A stretch of DNA of 64,000 nt from Acidovorax sp. 210-6 (GCF_010020825.1 NZ_JAACJE010000001.1:3410001-3474000), one strand, 5' to 3'; numbered from the stretch's first letter, positions 1 to 11,364 are shown. Notes: generated by a model not told the origin, from the sequence alone. Translations and numbers: made by a program.

Positions 1-2137
1 GCTGCGTGTACTGCTGCCCACTGCCCACATGGGTGATGACCAGCGTGTCCGGCCGGCGCTCGGGCAGGCCAAAGCCCTTGCGCGTTTCGGTGCGCAGCAG
101 GTGCTTCATGGACACGGTTTCCCCGGCGCGCAGCAGCGTGCGGTCGAACACGGTGTGCGCACGCGCATCCGGCTGCGGGCCGCTGCTGGTGGGCAGGTTG
201 AAGCGCCAGGGCTCGATGCCGCGCTGCCACTCGCTCCAGGCAAAGGCCATGTCTTCCACACCGTCGGTGCCGCGCAGGCGCGCACTGACAAAGTAGCCGG
301 CGCCAGCGTCACCGCCGTTCTCGCAATAAGGCGCCTCGGGTGACAGGCCTTCGATCCGCGCCAGGCCCTGGGCATCGGTGGTGCCGGTGGCCAGTTCCTT
401 GCCGCTGCAGTCGGACACACGCACCTGCGCGCCCGCCACGGGCAGCCCCCGGTCGAGCGAGGTCACCCACACCAACGCGTTCTCGCGCCCCAGCTTGAAG
501 TGCACGCCCAGGTTGGTGACCAGGGCCATGCTGCGCACGTACATGGTGCGCTCTTTGCCATGGCGCTCGTCCAGCAGCGAGGCACCCAGCAGCGGCGAGG
601 CGATCTCGACCACGTGGAAGCCCGGCGCCAGCGGGATGCCCACCACCTCGAAAGGCCGCTTATCGCCCTTGTCGGGGCGGGGCAGGTCCAGCGCGCGCAC
701 GCCCGGCTGGCCGCCCAGCAGCGAGAGCATGCGCGTTTGCACCACGCTTTTGTCCTCCTGCTCCAGCACCTTGGGCAGGGCGCCCTTCACCTCGCGCCGC
801 GCCTGGCTGCGGTCGATGAAAAAGCGGTCGTAGCGCTGCACCTTGTGGAACCAGGCAATGATGTCCGCGTCCTGCGTGGGCCGCAGCGTGCTGACCTTGC
901 CACGGGGCGGCTGAGCGTCCGTGCCCGCCTGCAGCCCCTGCACGCGCAGGTCGGGCTCCACGTTGCGCAGCGTGACGGGAAACAGCGCCGGGCCCTGCGG
1001 GCCTTCGGCAAAGCGCTCGACGATGCCAAAGGGCGACGCTGCAAACTTGGCCAGCGGCGGCAAACCACCCGTAGCCACCTTGAGCGGAAAGCTCTGCGCA
1101 TTGGCCAAGGGCCGGCCCGAGGCGTCCTTCAGGTCCTTGGGCAACTCCAGCGCGTAGGTCGTGCTCTCGGTCAGGGGCGGGGCAAACTGCACGCTGCTCA
1201 CCAGCTCGTCGGCCTGGTGTGCTTGCGCCTCGCCGCCGTCGTCTTCCTGCAGCCGGGGCTTGACCACCTCTTGGGCCGACTTGAGCCGCAGGCCCGCCGC
1301 CAGCTTGCGCGGTACCGGGGCACTGAACGTCACCGTGAGCGGGCGGATCGGCAGGCAGGCAGCCTGGGCGTTTTCGCGCTCGCAGGTGAATTCGGCGGTG
1401 AACGGCGCACGCACCTGGTAGGTGAAGCGCTTTTCCACCGCATTGGGCACGCCGCTGGGCGTGGCCACCCCCTTGCCCCACACCAACTGCACCTTGGTCG
1501 AAGGCGTAAAGCGCCGGGCGCAGGCCAGCGTCTGCACCGCCAGCGGCTCCTGCGCCGCACGTCGCTCCAGGCCCTGGGCCTTGAGCAGGGCCGCACGCTC
1601 CTTGCCATCCACCAGGCGCACCGGCACGCGCTCGCCCACGCCGTCGAGCTGGCACCAGGCATAGGCCTGCACGCTCTCCAGTGTGGCGGGGCCGTTGAGC
1701 TGCAGCACGAAATACTGCTCTTCGTCGATGGGCTCGTAGGTGCCGGGACGCAGGTTCTGCACGAAAGGCCCGCCGCTATTGAATTGATAGCTAGCAGCGC
1801 CCTTCAATGGGGCGCCAGAGGCCGATTTGAAGTCAGGCTTGATGTGTGCCGTGCAGCGCACCCCCGGTGGCAGGTCGCGCTCGAAGTCATACACCCATTC
1901 GCGCTCGCTGGTCCAGCGGCCCGTGCCCTTGCTGACCTGCGCGTCGCTGCAGCGCAGTTCCAGCGGCGCCGGGGCCTTGGGATCACCGAAGGTGATGGCG
2001 GCACTGTCGAACTTGGCCACCACCTGGCGCACCCGCGCCACCTCACCCTGCGGCGAAAACTGGGTGATCTGCAAAGCCTGGGCGCTGCCAGCGGCCAGCA
2101 GGCCGAGCAGCCAGAGACTTTTTGGGATGGATTTCAC
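1..2137 (-). CDS. Bacterial alpha-2-macroglobulin family protein (5' part, runs off the window)
   Basis: The frame stays open for 712 codons from a GTG at 2137 to the window edge, so the C-terminal part is missing. The start follows a G-rich ribosome site and opens a signal peptide (MKSIPKSLWLLGLLAAGSAQA), implying export to the periplasm. Family resemblance rests on the long beta-rich macroglobulin-type sequence and on FDRTLLRAGETVSMKHLLR near residues 680-700, the bacterial A2M counterpart of DRxxYRPGETVxxK. Such proteins trap proteases and are often paired with penicillin-binding protein 1C; that partner, if present, would lie beyond base 1. The thioester region is not in view. A 49 bp repeat lies in frame at about residues 105-121. 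A shorter, class without thioester cannot be excluded. Confidence 0.85.
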   Translation of the reverse strand, partial: MKSIPKSLWLLGLLAAGSAQALQITQFSPQGEVARVRQVVAKFDSAAITFGDPKAPAPLELRCSDAQVSKGTGRWTSEREWVYDFERDLPPGVRCTAHIKPDFKSASGAPLKGAASYQFNSGGPFVQNLRPGTYEPIDEEQYFVLQLNGPATLESVQAYAWCQLDGVGERVPVRLVDGKERAALLKAQGLERRAAQEPLAVQTLACARRFTPSTKVQLVWGKGVATPSGVPNAVEKRFTYQVRAPFTAEFTCERENAQAACLPIRPLTVTFSAPVPRKLAAGLRLKSAQEVVKPRLQEDDGGEAQAHQADELVSSVQFAPPLTESTTYALELPKDLKDASGRPLANAQSFPLKVATGGLPPLAKFAASPFGIVERFAEGPQGPALFPVTLRNVEPDLRVQGLQAGTDAQPPRGKVSTLRPTQDADIIAWFHKVQRYDRFFIDRSQARREVKGALPKVLEQEDKSVVQTRMLSLLGGQPGVRALDLPRPDKGDKRPFEVVGIPLAPGFHVVEIASPLLGASLLDERHGKERTMYVRSMALVTNLGVHFKLGRENALVWVTSLDRGLPVAGAQVRVSDCSGKELATGTTDAQGLARIEGLSPEAPYCENGGDAGAGYFVSARLRGTDGVEDMAFAWSEWQRGIEPWRFNLPTSSGPQPDARAHTVFDRTLLRAGETVSMKHLLRTETRKGFGLPERRPDTLVITHVGSGQQYTQ
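1775..1823 (+). repeat. 49 bp two-hairpin repeat, copy 1 (inside the A2M gene)
   Basis: It begins GCTATTGAATTGATAGC (first hairpin) and continues through a GCGC...GGCGC pair to CAGAGGCC. It matches six other 48-49 bp copies in the window in length and layout. It lies in frame inside the macroglobulin gene and is read as part of the protein. Confidence 0.8.
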
Positions 2138-2295
2138 ACTGCCCCCTCACGAATAGAACCTGCAAGCGTACCCAATGCACTGGGCAGGCATATGGCCGTT
2201 GCATGTGCTTACACATTGTTCGGGCCGCCTCCAGCGCCCCGGTCATGGGACCTGCCTAGAATCCGCCCCCACCATGACACAAGAGAGGGAAGCGG

Positions 2296-2835
2296 ATGAT
2301 CAAGAAGATAGCCATTGTCGTGGCGGTGGTGGCTGCCGGGTGGTACTCGCAAGTCGGCGGGCGACAAATCAACGAAAGCCAGGTGCAGGACTTTTACCGC
2401 CAGGAGTCCCAGGCGTTCTATGCCCGCGACCCCGAAGCCATGTGCAAGCTCATCAGCACCAAGTTCCATGGTACTGAGCGCATCAAGATGATGGGCGAGA
2501 GCCGGGAAGCGACGACCACCCGCGACCAAACCTGTGAAAGCTACCGCGCGGCCTTTGATTCTTTCGAAAAAATGGGCGGCAAGATGGGCGGCATTCTGTC
2601 GATGGAATACTCGCAAAACATCGACCACATCGAAATCGCTCCCCACCGCAAGAGCGCCCGTGTGACCGGCACCAAGACCCTGAAAATGGGCGGCGCGATC
2701 ATGGAATTCAACATCCGCTTCACCGAGGACATCGAGCGCGAATGGGGCCAGGCCAAGATGGTGCGCTCCGATACCACCACCCGCGTGGTCATGATGGGCG
2801 ACAGCGGCATGAAGCAGAGCGACTTCTTCCGCTAG
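2296..2835 (+). CDS. Hypothetical exported or membrane-anchored protein, 179 aa
   Basis: I do not recognise a named family. The ATG at 2296 has a good ribosome site (GAGAGGGAAG) just upstream. The N-terminus MIKKIAIVVAVVAAGWY is a short hydrophobic segment that could be an uncleaved anchor or signal peptide. The rest is soluble and charged, with a QVQDFYRQESQAFYARD helix and a beta-rich remainder resembling small NTF2-like or SnoaL-like folds; that comparison is only an impression. It is divergent from the macroglobulin gene (158 bases apart) and sits alone before the c-di-GMP gene. Confidence 0.8.
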   Translation: MIKKIAIVVAVVAAGWYSQVGGRQINESQVQDFYRQESQAFYARDPEAMCKLISTKFHGTERIKMMGESREATTTRDQTCESYRAAFDSFEKMGGKMGGILSMEYSQNIDHIEIAPHRKSARVTGTKTLKMGGAIMEFNIRFTEDIEREWGQAKMVRSDTTTRVVMMGDSGMKQSDFFR

Positions 2836-2946
2836 GCTTTGCAGACACCGGCGGATCGGTGAAAACCCATACCGCCGCAACGGTTCGTTGGCTTGTCAGC
2901 CTGGCACGGCTGTGCCATCCTGCGGCAAGAAATTTTTGCCCCGCCC

Positions 2947-5900
2947 ATGCCGCTTGACACTCCCTTTGCCCAAGAGCTCTGCGACCTGTTGCACGCAGAG
3001 TTGGGCTTGGTGTGCAGCTTCATGGATGCCGACGGGCGCATCGTGGCGTCCAGCGAGCGCCAGCGCCTGGGCAGCATCCACCCGATAGCGCAGCGCATTG
3101 CGCGCGGCGAGATGGACGAATACCGCGTGAGCGCAGAGGAAGCGCGGCAGTCCACCACCGTGCGCGAAGGCATCAACATGGGCATAGACCTGGCGGGCCG
3201 ACGCCTGGCCTGTTTTGCCATTGCCGGGCCGCTGGACGTGGTGCGGCCACTGGCACGGATTGTGTGCTTTTGCGTGACCTCCTTGCTGCAGATCCGTCAG
3301 GAGGAGCCTCCTGCACTGGCGCCACAGCCACCAGGCACCAGCACCGACCTGATCGAGCTGCTCAGCCATGCCAGCCAGACCGTCGAATCCAGCCTGGCCC
3401 GGCTGCACGAAGCCGTCAACCACATCGACCAGGGCATCACCCTGTTCGACCCACAGCTGCGGCTCGTGGTGTGGAACCAGCGCTTCCTCGAGCTGATTGG
3501 CTGGCCCACGGATGCCGCCTGCCTGGGCCAGCCCATGACGGCCTTGCTGCGCAGCTACGCGCAGCACACCGGCCAGGCCACTGACGATGAGGCGCTGCAG
3601 GCCCTGGTGGCCCGCCGGGTGGAGCGGGTGCGCGAAGGCCAGACCAACCACTTTGAATACGCCAGCCCCACGGGGACCGTGCTGGCCGTTGTGGACCGGC
3701 CACTGGCCGATGGCAGCGTGGTGTCCACCTACACCGACATCACCGAGAAGCACCGCGCCGATGCCGCCCTGCGCGAAGCCTACGCCCATGCCGAACGCCT
3801 GGTGCAAGAGCGTACGCGCCAGATCTCCGACTTTGCCAACCTGTCTTCCGACTGGTTTTGGGAGCAGGACGCGGACTTTCGCTTTACCCGCTTTTTCGGC
3901 CACTCCACAGAAAAGCTGCGCCGCAACCCCAAGGACTTCGAAGGCAAGCGGCGCTGGGACATGCCCATCCAGGGCGTATCCCCCGAACAACTGGCAGAAC
4001 ACATTGCCTGCCATGAACGGCATGAGCCATTTCGCCGCTTCGAGTATGAAATCACGGCGGCCGACGGAAGCATCCAGTACTTCTCGGTCAGCGGCGCCCC
4101 CCGGTTCGATGACCAAGGCCGCTTTCTGGGCTACCACGGCATGGGCAGCAACCTGACCGAACTGCGCCGTGCCGAGTTGGCCATCCATGAACGCGAACGC
4201 CAACTCGCCCAGATCGTGGACGGCACACCACTGGCCACCTTCGTCATTGACGTACAGCACCGCGCCACCCACTGGAACCGTGCCTGCACGGCACTCACCG
4301 GCGTAGATGCCGCCACGGTCATCGGCCGTGGCGAGGTCTGGCGCGCGGTGTACCCCAGCCAGCGCCCGACCTTGGCCGACCTGTTGGTGGACCAGGCCAG
4401 CGACGAAACGCTGGCCGAGCATTACACCTATTTCAGACAATCGGTCTTGATGGCAGGCGCACTGGAAGCCGAGCTCCTGCTCCCCGGCGATGGACAGGGA
4501 CGCGAAGATCGATGGCTGTACGTCACGGCCGCACCGCTGCGCAATGCGCGAGGCGAATTGACGGGCGCCATCGAAACCCTGCAGAACGTGACCGGGCGCA
4601 AGCGCGACCAACGGCTGCTGGAAGAACGCAGCAGCGCGCTGCAACAGGCCTACGAGCAAATGGAGCAGCGCGTACAGGAGCGCACCGAGGAGCTGTCACG
4701 GCAACTGAGCTTCATGCAGCAACTCATCGAGGCCATCCCCAGCCCGTTGTTCTACAAGGACGCCCAGGCACGCTATCTGGGCTGCAACAGTGCCTTTGAA
4801 GCCTTCATCGGCGCACCCGCGTCGAGCATCATTGGAAAGACGCCGCACGACATTGCGCCCCCCGCTCTGGCAGACCGCTATCTGGCCGCCGACCGGGAAA
4901 TTCTGGACCAGCCAGGCAAACAAATCTACGAAAGCCAGGTACGCCACGCCGACGGACAGCTGCACGACGTGATGTTCCACAAGGCCACCTTCACCCACCC
5001 CGACGGCAGCGTGGGCGGACTGGTGGGCGTGATGCTGGACATCACCGAGCGCAAGCGCATGGAGAACGACCTGCGCCAGGCAGCCACGGTGTTCGACAAC
5101 AGCGCCGAGGGTGTGATCATCGCCGAGAAGAACGGCACCATCATCGGCGTGAACCGGGCGTTCTGCACCATCACCGGCTATGCGCGCGACGAGGTGATCG
5201 GCCAGTCGCCGCGCATGCTCCAGTCCGGGCGGCACGACCGCCGGTTCTACAGCGGCATGTGGGAGACGATCGGCCAGCATGGCCGCTGGCAGGGCGAGGT
5301 TTGGAACCGGCGCAAGAACGGCAAGGTGTACCCACAGTGGCTGTCCATCACGGCCGTGCGCGACGCCCAAGGCCAGCCCACCCACTATGTGGCCACCTTC
5401 TCGGACATCACGCACCAGAAGCAGAACGAGGAACGCATCCAATTGCTGGCGTTCTCCGACCCGCTGACGGGCCTGCCCAACCGCAGGCTGCTGCTGGACC
5501 GCCTGGAGCACGCGCTGATCGTGAGTGCGCGCAATCAGCAGCGCGGAGCGCTGTTCTTCATCGATCTGGACGACTTCAAGGGCCTCAACGACACGCGTGG
5601 ACACTACATCGGCGACCTGCTGCTGCAACACGTGGGCAAGCGCCTGGTGGCCTGCGTGAGCGAGGGCGACACCGTGGCCCGGCTCGGTGGGGACGAGTTC
5701 GTCATCATGCTCGAAGGCCTGGGGCAGGATGCGATGCAGGCACTCAAGCAGGCCGAGGCCGTGGGTGCCAAGATTCTGCTGGCCCTCAACGAACCCTACA
5801 CGCTGCAGGGCACGGTGCACCACAACACGCCCAGCATTGGCGTAGCGCTGTTTGGTGAGCCCCAGGGCACTGTGGAAGATCTGCTCAAGCAGGCCGACCT

Positions 5901-6780
5901 GGCCATGTACCGGGCCAAGGCTTCGGGCCGCAACGCGCTGTGCTTTTTCGACCCACAGATGCAGTCGACGCTGGCCGAGCGCGTGGGGCTGGAGAAAGAG
6001 CTGCGCGCAGCACTGGAGGGCCAGGATTTCGTGCTGCATTACCAACCCCAGGTGAACGAGGCCGGCGCCATGATCGGCGTGGAGGCGCTGGTGCGCTGGC
6101 AGCACCCGCAGCGCGGCACCGTGTCACCCGCCGAGTTCATCCCACTGGCAGAGGACACGGGGCTGATCCTGCCTCTCGGGCGCTGGGTGCTGGAAACCGC
6201 CTGCCGCCAACTGGCCGTGTGGGCCCAGCGCACGGACCGTAAGCACCTGACCATGGCGGTCAATGTCAGCGCCCGGCAGTTCCACCATGCGGGGTTTGTG
6301 GAGCAGGTGCTCGGCGTGCTGGAGCAGACCGGCGCACCGGCCCAAAGGCTCAAGCTGGAACTGACCGAAAGCCTCCTGATCACCAACGTGGAGGAAGTGG
6401 TCACCAAGATGGATGCGCTCAAGGCACGGGGCGTGTGCTTTTCGCTCGACGATTTCGGGACCGGCTATTCCTCGCTGGCCTACCTCAAGCGCCTGCCGCT
6501 GGACCAGCTCAAGATCGACCAGGGCTTTGTCCGCCATGTGCTGACCGAAGCCAACGACGCCGCCATCGCCCGCATGGTCATTGCGCTGTCCGAAAGCCTG
6601 GGGCTGGAAGTCATTGCCGAAGGCGTGGAGCATGTGGAGCAGCGCGATTTCCTGGCGCGCCACGGCTGCCATGCCTACCAGGGTTATTTCTTCAGCCGCC
6701 CCCTGCCGATCAATGCCCTGGAAGCCTACGCCGATGCCCGGCAGGCAGCCACCTACTTGTTGGCTGGCGAAGGCATTTGA
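2947..6780 (+). CDS. Diacid-sensor-like / multi-PAS / GGDEF / EAL c-di-GMP protein, 1277 aa
   Basis: Predicted to make and/or degrade cyclic di-GMP in the cytoplasm; no membrane segment is seen. Order: an N-terminal domain (about 5-117) resembling the sugar-diacid recognition domain of CdaR (GRIVASSERQRLGS, REGINMGIDL); at least five PAS-like segments starting near 150, 300, 420, 590 and 712, joined by coiled-coil linkers; GGDEF (836-998) with intact RLGGDEF near 912; EAL (1012-1260) with EALVRW, NVSARQF, ELTES, DDFGTGYSSL, KID and EGVE all present. Both catalytic domains therefore look active. I chose the ATG at 2947; a TTG at 2893 is in frame but would add an unlikely leader. The presumed ligand of the N-terminal domain is an inference. 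Confidence 0.93.
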   Translation: MPLDTPFAQELCDLLHAELGLVCSFMDADGRIVASSERQRLGSIHPIAQRIARGEMDEYRVSAEEARQSTTVREGINMGIDLAGRRLACFAIAGPLDVVRPLARIVCFCVTSLLQIRQEEPPALAPQPPGTSTDLIELLSHASQTVESSLARLHEAVNHIDQGITLFDPQLRLVVWNQRFLELIGWPTDAACLGQPMTALLRSYAQHTGQATDDEALQALVARRVERVREGQTNHFEYASPTGTVLAVVDRPLADGSVVSTYTDITEKHRADAALREAYAHAERLVQERTRQISDFANLSSDWFWEQDADFRFTRFFGHSTEKLRRNPKDFEGKRRWDMPIQGVSPEQLAEHIACHERHEPFRRFEYEITAADGSIQYFSVSGAPRFDDQGRFLGYHGMGSNLTELRRAELAIHERERQLAQIVDGTPLATFVIDVQHRATHWNRACTALTGVDAATVIGRGEVWRAVYPSQRPTLADLLVDQASDETLAEHYTYFRQSVLMAGALEAELLLPGDGQGREDRWLYVTAAPLRNARGELTGAIETLQNVTGRKRDQRLLEERSSALQQAYEQMEQRVQERTEELSRQLSFMQQLIEAIPSPLFYKDAQARYLGCNSAFEAFIGAPASSIIGKTPHDIAPPALADRYLAADREILDQPGKQIYESQVRHADGQLHDVMFHKATFTHPDGSVGGLVGVMLDITERKRMENDLRQAATVFDNSAEGVIIAEKNGTIIGVNRAFCTITGYARDEVIGQSPRMLQSGRHDRRFYSGMWETIGQHGRWQGEVWNRRKNGKVYPQWLSITAVRDAQGQPTHYVATFSDITHQKQNEERIQLLAFSDPLTGLPNRRLLLDRLEHALIVSARNQQRGALFFIDLDDFKGLNDTRGHYIGDLLLQHVGKRLVACVSEGDTVARLGGDEFVIMLEGLGQDAMQALKQAEAVGAKILLALNEPYTLQGTVHHNTPSIGVALFGEPQGTVEDLLKQADLAMYRAKASGRNALCFFDPQMQSTLAERVGLEKELRAALEGQDFVLHYQPQVNEAGAMIGVEALVRWQHPQRGTVSPAEFIPLAEDTGLILPLGRWVLETACRQLAVWAQRTDRKHLTMAVNVSARQFHHAGFVEQVLGVLEQTGAPAQRLKLELTESLLITNVEEVVTKMDALKARGVCFSLDDFGTGYSSLAYLKRLPLDQLKIDQGFVRHVLTEANDAAIARMVIALSESLGLEVIAEGVEHVEQRDFLARHGCHAYQGYFFSRPLPINALEAYADARQAATYLLAGEGI

Positions 6781-6795
6781 GTTCCGATCGACGCG

Positions 6796-8256
<1,461 letters not shown>

Positions 8257-8307
8257 GGGAGGGCAATAATCCGGTGGAACAGACACCCGGAACACCCGGA
8301 TGCCGCA

Positions 8308-9438
8308 ATGCAAGAGACGCAAATTTTATCGACCCTTCCAGACACACCTGCCACAGCGCGCCAAGCCCTGACGGCCGGACGCGCACTGGTGTTCGATGCC
8401 TGCCACGCCGGAGTAGTGCTGCGCGCGGTGCTGTTTGTCGAGGCGGTGATCGCCGTGGGCGCACTTTTCGGCGCGGACTCTCCGCCCGACTGGCTGGCCC
8501 GACTGGCCCTGCTCACGGGCGTGGCACTGCCCGCCACGCTGGCGTGGCTGGTCGCTGCCTGCAGCCTCAAGCAGTGGCTCGAACGTCTGAGCACGCATGG
8601 CCAGTACACCGCAGGTGTGGTGCTGGGCGCGCTGGCGGGACTGGGCGCCTGTGGCATCACGCAGGTGGTTGCCACCACCGAGCACGCACCCTGGATCGCC
8701 AGTGCTGCCAGTGGCGCATTGCTGTCCGCGCTGCTGGTGGCGGCGCTGGTGCTGCGCGCGCGCGGGCGCACCCCTGCAGCCACCACGGCACGCCTGACCG
8801 AGCTGCAGTCGCGCATTCGCCCACACTTTCTTTTCAACTCGCTCAACAGTGCCATTGCGCTGGTGCGTGACGAGCCCGCCAAAGCCGAGTCGCTGCTGGA
8901 AGATCTGAGCGATCTGTTCCGCTCGGCCCTGGTCGAACAAGGCGAAGCCGTGACCTTGGCCGACGAGATCCGGCTCGCGCGCCGCTACCTGGCCATCGAG
9001 CAGGTGCGCTTTGGCGAGCGACTGCGCGTGCAATGGCAGCTCGACCCCCGTGCCGATGCAGCCCTGCTCCCCCCGCTGTTGTTGCAGCCGCTGGTGGAAA
9101 ACGCCGTCAAGCACGGGGTAGAACCCAGCACCCTGGGCGGCAAGCTGCGCGTGCTGACCGAACTGCGTGGCAGCCGGGTGGTGGTACGCATCACCAACAC
9201 CCTACCCGACGAGCGCTCCAGCAAGGGCGATGTGTCCCGCGGCAACGGCATTGCATTGGCCAACGTGCGCGCCCGCCTGTCGCTGCTGCACGACGTACAG
9301 GCCGACTTCAGCGCAGGCGTGCAGGACGGCCTGTACCAGGTGCGCCTGAGCCTGCCCGCTCCGCCCAATGTGCAGCAAGCTGCCACACCCTCACGCCCTT
9401 CTCGCAAGAAACGCCATGAACATTCTGGTCGTCGATGA
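8308..9438 (+). CDS. LytS/AlgZ-type membrane sensor histidine kinase, 376 aa
   Basis: Sensor half of a two-component system. The N-terminal 150 residues hold about four hydrophobic segments ([16 protein letters not shown] and following) and no large periplasmic domain. Next come the His_kinase (PF06580 type) phosphoacceptor box [15 protein letters not shown] near residue 171 and the N-box [14 protein letters not shown] near 262; the ATPase domain has the short form typical of this class. The ATG at 8308 is chosen because it starts just before the hydrophobic region. The gene overlaps its response regulator by 23 bases, so the two are translated together. The signal sensed is unknown. Confidence 0.92.
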   Translation: MQETQILSTLPDTPATARQALTAGRALVFDACHAGVVLRAVLFVEAVIAVGALFGADSPPDWLARLALLTGVALPATLAWLVAACSLKQWLERLSTHGQYTAGVVLGALAGLGACGITQVVATTEHAPWIASAASGALLSALLVAALVLRARGRTPAATTARLTELQSRIRPHFLFNSLNSAIALVRDEPAKAESLLEDLSDLFRSALVEQGEAVTLADEIRLARRYLAIEQVRFGERLRVQWQLDPRADAALLPPLLLQPLVENAVKHGVEPSTLGGKLRVLTELRGSRVVVRITNTLPDERSSKGDVSRGNGIALANVRARLSLLHDVQADFSAGVQDGLYQVRLSLPAPPNVQQAATPSRPSRKKRHEHSGRR

Positions 9439-10177
9439 TGAAACGCTGGCACGCAACCGCCTGCGCACCCTGCTGGCCGATTGCGCAGCCCAGCCACCCC
9501 ACATGGTGCGAGAAGCAGCGAGCGCCACAGAGGCCCTCGGGCTGCTGTCCCCCAGCGGCGGACAGGCCTTCGATTTGCTGCTGCTGGACATCCACATGCC
9601 CGGGCAGGACGGCCTGTGCCTGGCGCAGAACCTGCGCGCGCTGAGCCACCCTCCGGCCGTGGTGTTTGTGACGGCCCATGCCGACCATGCGGTCAGCGCG
9701 TTCGAGCTGGATGCCATCGACTACCTCACCAAACCTGTGCGCCTGGAGCGACTGCAGCAGGCCCTGGCCAAGGTGCAGCGTACGCAGCGCCCTGCCCTGG
9801 TCGCGGCACCGCAACCCGCACTCAGTGAGGATGCATCGGGCGAAGTGCTGCTGATCCAGGACCGCGGACGCACCGAGCGCGTTCCACTGACCGAAGTGAT
9901 GTACTTCAAGGCAGAGCAAAAGTACGTCACCGTGCGCACCACGGCGCGCAGCTATGTGCTGGACGGCTCTCTCAGCGAGCTGGAAGCGCGCTTTCCTGGC
10001 CGCTTTCTGCGCATCCACCGCAACGCACTGGTAGCGCGGCGTGCACTGCGTGCCCTGGAGCGTCACCATGATCCCGAGGAGGGCGAAGGCTGGGCCGTGC
10101 GCCTGCATGGCCTGGCCGAGCTGCTGACCGTTTCGCGCCGCCAGGTGGCGGTGGTGCGCGAAGTGCTCTCGCAATAA
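9416..10177 (+). CDS. LytR/AlgR-type response regulator, 253 aa
   Basis: The receiver domain begins [16 protein letters not shown] with the acidic pair and has the phosphoacceptor aspartate in LLLLDIHMPGQDG near residue 57, the FVTAHADHAV threonine and the YLTKPV lysine. A LytTR DNA-binding domain follows from about residue 140 (YFKAEQKYVTVRTTARSYVLDGS; FLRIHRNALVAR). It overlaps the kinase gene and is its obvious partner. In AlgR-type regulators the LytTR domain binds direct repeats upstream of target genes; no target is apparent here. Confidence 0.93.
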   Translation: MNILVVDDETLARNRLRTLLADCAAQPPHMVREAASATEALGLLSPSGGQAFDLLLLDIHMPGQDGLCLAQNLRALSHPPAVVFVTAHADHAVSAFELDAIDYLTKPVRLERLQQALAKVQRTQRPALVAAPQPALSEDASGEVLLIQDRGRTERVPLTEVMYFKAEQKYVTVRTTARSYVLDGSLSELEARFPGRFLRIHRNALVARRALRALERHHDPEEGEGWAVRLHGLAELLTVSRRQVAVVREVLSQ

Positions 10178-10184
10178 GCCACGT

Positions 10185-10895
10185 TCAGGTCGGCAGCGGG
10201 CCGTCCAGTCGGGGGGCCATGTCTTCCACCACGCCACTGTCGATGCGCCGCTGGACAAGGCGCAGCCAGGATGCAGGCAAAGGCAGCGCCAGCATCGGGC
10301 GCAGGCGCTCGGGGTCCTGTTCGGGCGCGTACAAGGCATCCAGAAGGTGCGCCATGGACCATTGCGGATGCGGCCGCTCTTGCAGCGCCATGGGGGCGCC
10401 GGCCCACAGATCGCCCTCCTGCAACACGCGGTAGTACCAGCCCGTGCGGCGGCTGGCCTGCACCTGGCGCGCCATGTCGGCACGGGCAAAACGCTCGTTG
10501 AGCTTCCAGCAGGGCTGGCGGGCCTGGCTCACTTCGAGCAGCGCCTCGCCCACGCGCCAGTGGTCGCCCAAGCAGACATCTGCCTCGGTCAAGCCCCGGG
10601 TATGCAGGTTTTCGCCAAAGGCTCCCGGCACATGCAGCAAAGGGTGTGCGCCCAGCACAGCCTGCCAATGGGCACTGTGTTCTTGCGGGTAGTGGTGTAT
10701 GGCCTTGTCGGGCCCGCCATGCACGCGCAGGTCGCCTTGCGCATCCCCCACCAAGCCCAACACGGTGGCACGCACCCTGCCAACCACCGGGCGCTTGTCA
10801 ATGCCGCTGCGGCTGCCCCGTGCATAGGCTTGCACCGCCCCCACGCACACAGCCAACAGTTCGCAGGCGGAACCTTGGCTACTGGCCCAGGCCAC
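10185..10895 (-). CDS. MOSC domain protein (YiiM-like), 236 aa
   Basis: MOSC domains occur in sulphur-carrier proteins and molybdenum-linked reductases; YiiM-type proteins are linked to reduction of N-hydroxylated compounds. Supporting motifs are LRVHGGPDKAIHHYP, GAFGENLHTRGL (GENL is a MOSC hallmark), CLGDHWRVG and EVSQARQPCWKL with the conserved cysteine. It starts inside the end of the upstream CZB gene (17 base overlap), so both are probably one transcript. It converges on the response regulator gene with 7 bases between the stops. Confidence 0.88.
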   Translation of the reverse strand: MAWASSQGSACELLAVCVGAVQAYARGSRSGIDKRPVVGRVRATVLGLVGDAQGDLRVHGGPDKAIHHYPQEHSAHWQAVLGAHPLLHVPGAFGENLHTRGLTEADVCLGDHWRVGEALLEVSQARQPCWKLNERFARADMARQVQASRRTGWYYRVLQEGDLWAGAPMALQERPHPQWSMAHLLDALYAPEQDPERLRPMLALPLPASWLRLVQRRIDSGVVEDMAPRLDGPLPT

Positions 10896-11364
10896 GGCGC
10901 AGTTCCTTGAGCAGCAGCGTGACCTGGTTGGAGGCGTGCCGGTAGCCGCCCTGGAAGAGTTGCAGTGCCTTTTCCCGCTCGCCCGCCTGGCTCAGCGACA
11001 CCACCGCCGCCGCTTGCGCGTGGAAGTAGCGGTGCCGGGACACCAGCATCTCGAACGCCGGATACTGGCCCAGCATGTCCTTGCCCGTGCCTTGGAGCCA
11101 CTGCCCCAGCGGGCAGCAATCGGCATCGCCCACCTGCGCGGGGTCCAAGACTTCGGTGGACGTGCCTTCCACCACCTGGCGCAAGCGCTCCTTCCAGGCG
11201 TCATGGCTGACGATGGCGGCATCGATATCGAACTCCGTCATCAGCGTCGCGGCGTACTCCGGATCCAGCACCAGCTCGCTGGCGTTGTCCTCGTAGGCCC
11301 AGGTGGTTTCGGGGCTGGACGAGTCCTGCTCCTTGAACTTGAAAAAGCGGCTGAAAAATCCCAT
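10879..11364 (-). CDS. CZB (chemoreceptor zinc-binding) domain protein, 161 aa
   Basis: The C-terminal two thirds match the CZB domain found on chemoreceptors and diguanylate cyclases: a histidine in VSHDAWKERLRQ, a cysteine in CCPLGQWL and the pair in RHRYFHAQAA form the expected Zn ligand set. The N-terminal segment (MGFFSRFFKF plus acidic linker) has no transmembrane span or partner domain, so this is a stand-alone CZB protein, perhaps a zinc or redox sensor acting in trans on chemotaxis or c-di-GMP enzymes. The start at 11364 is chosen over longer forms because the upstream stretch is unlike coding sequence. Confidence 0.85.
   Translation of the reverse strand: MGFFSRFFKFKEQDSSSPETTWAYEDNASELVLDPEYAATLMTEFDIDAAIVSHDAWKERLRQVVEGTSTEVLDPAQVGDADCCPLGQWLQGTGKDMLGQYPAFEMLVSRHRYFHAQAAAVVSLSQAGEREKALQLFQGGYRHASNQVTLLLKELRRGLGQ

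Noticed and set aside
500-2299. Long plus-strand open frame of 599 codons
   Set aside because: It is antisense to the macroglobulin gene, His/Arg/Gln-rich and without any domain; a GC-rich shadow frame.
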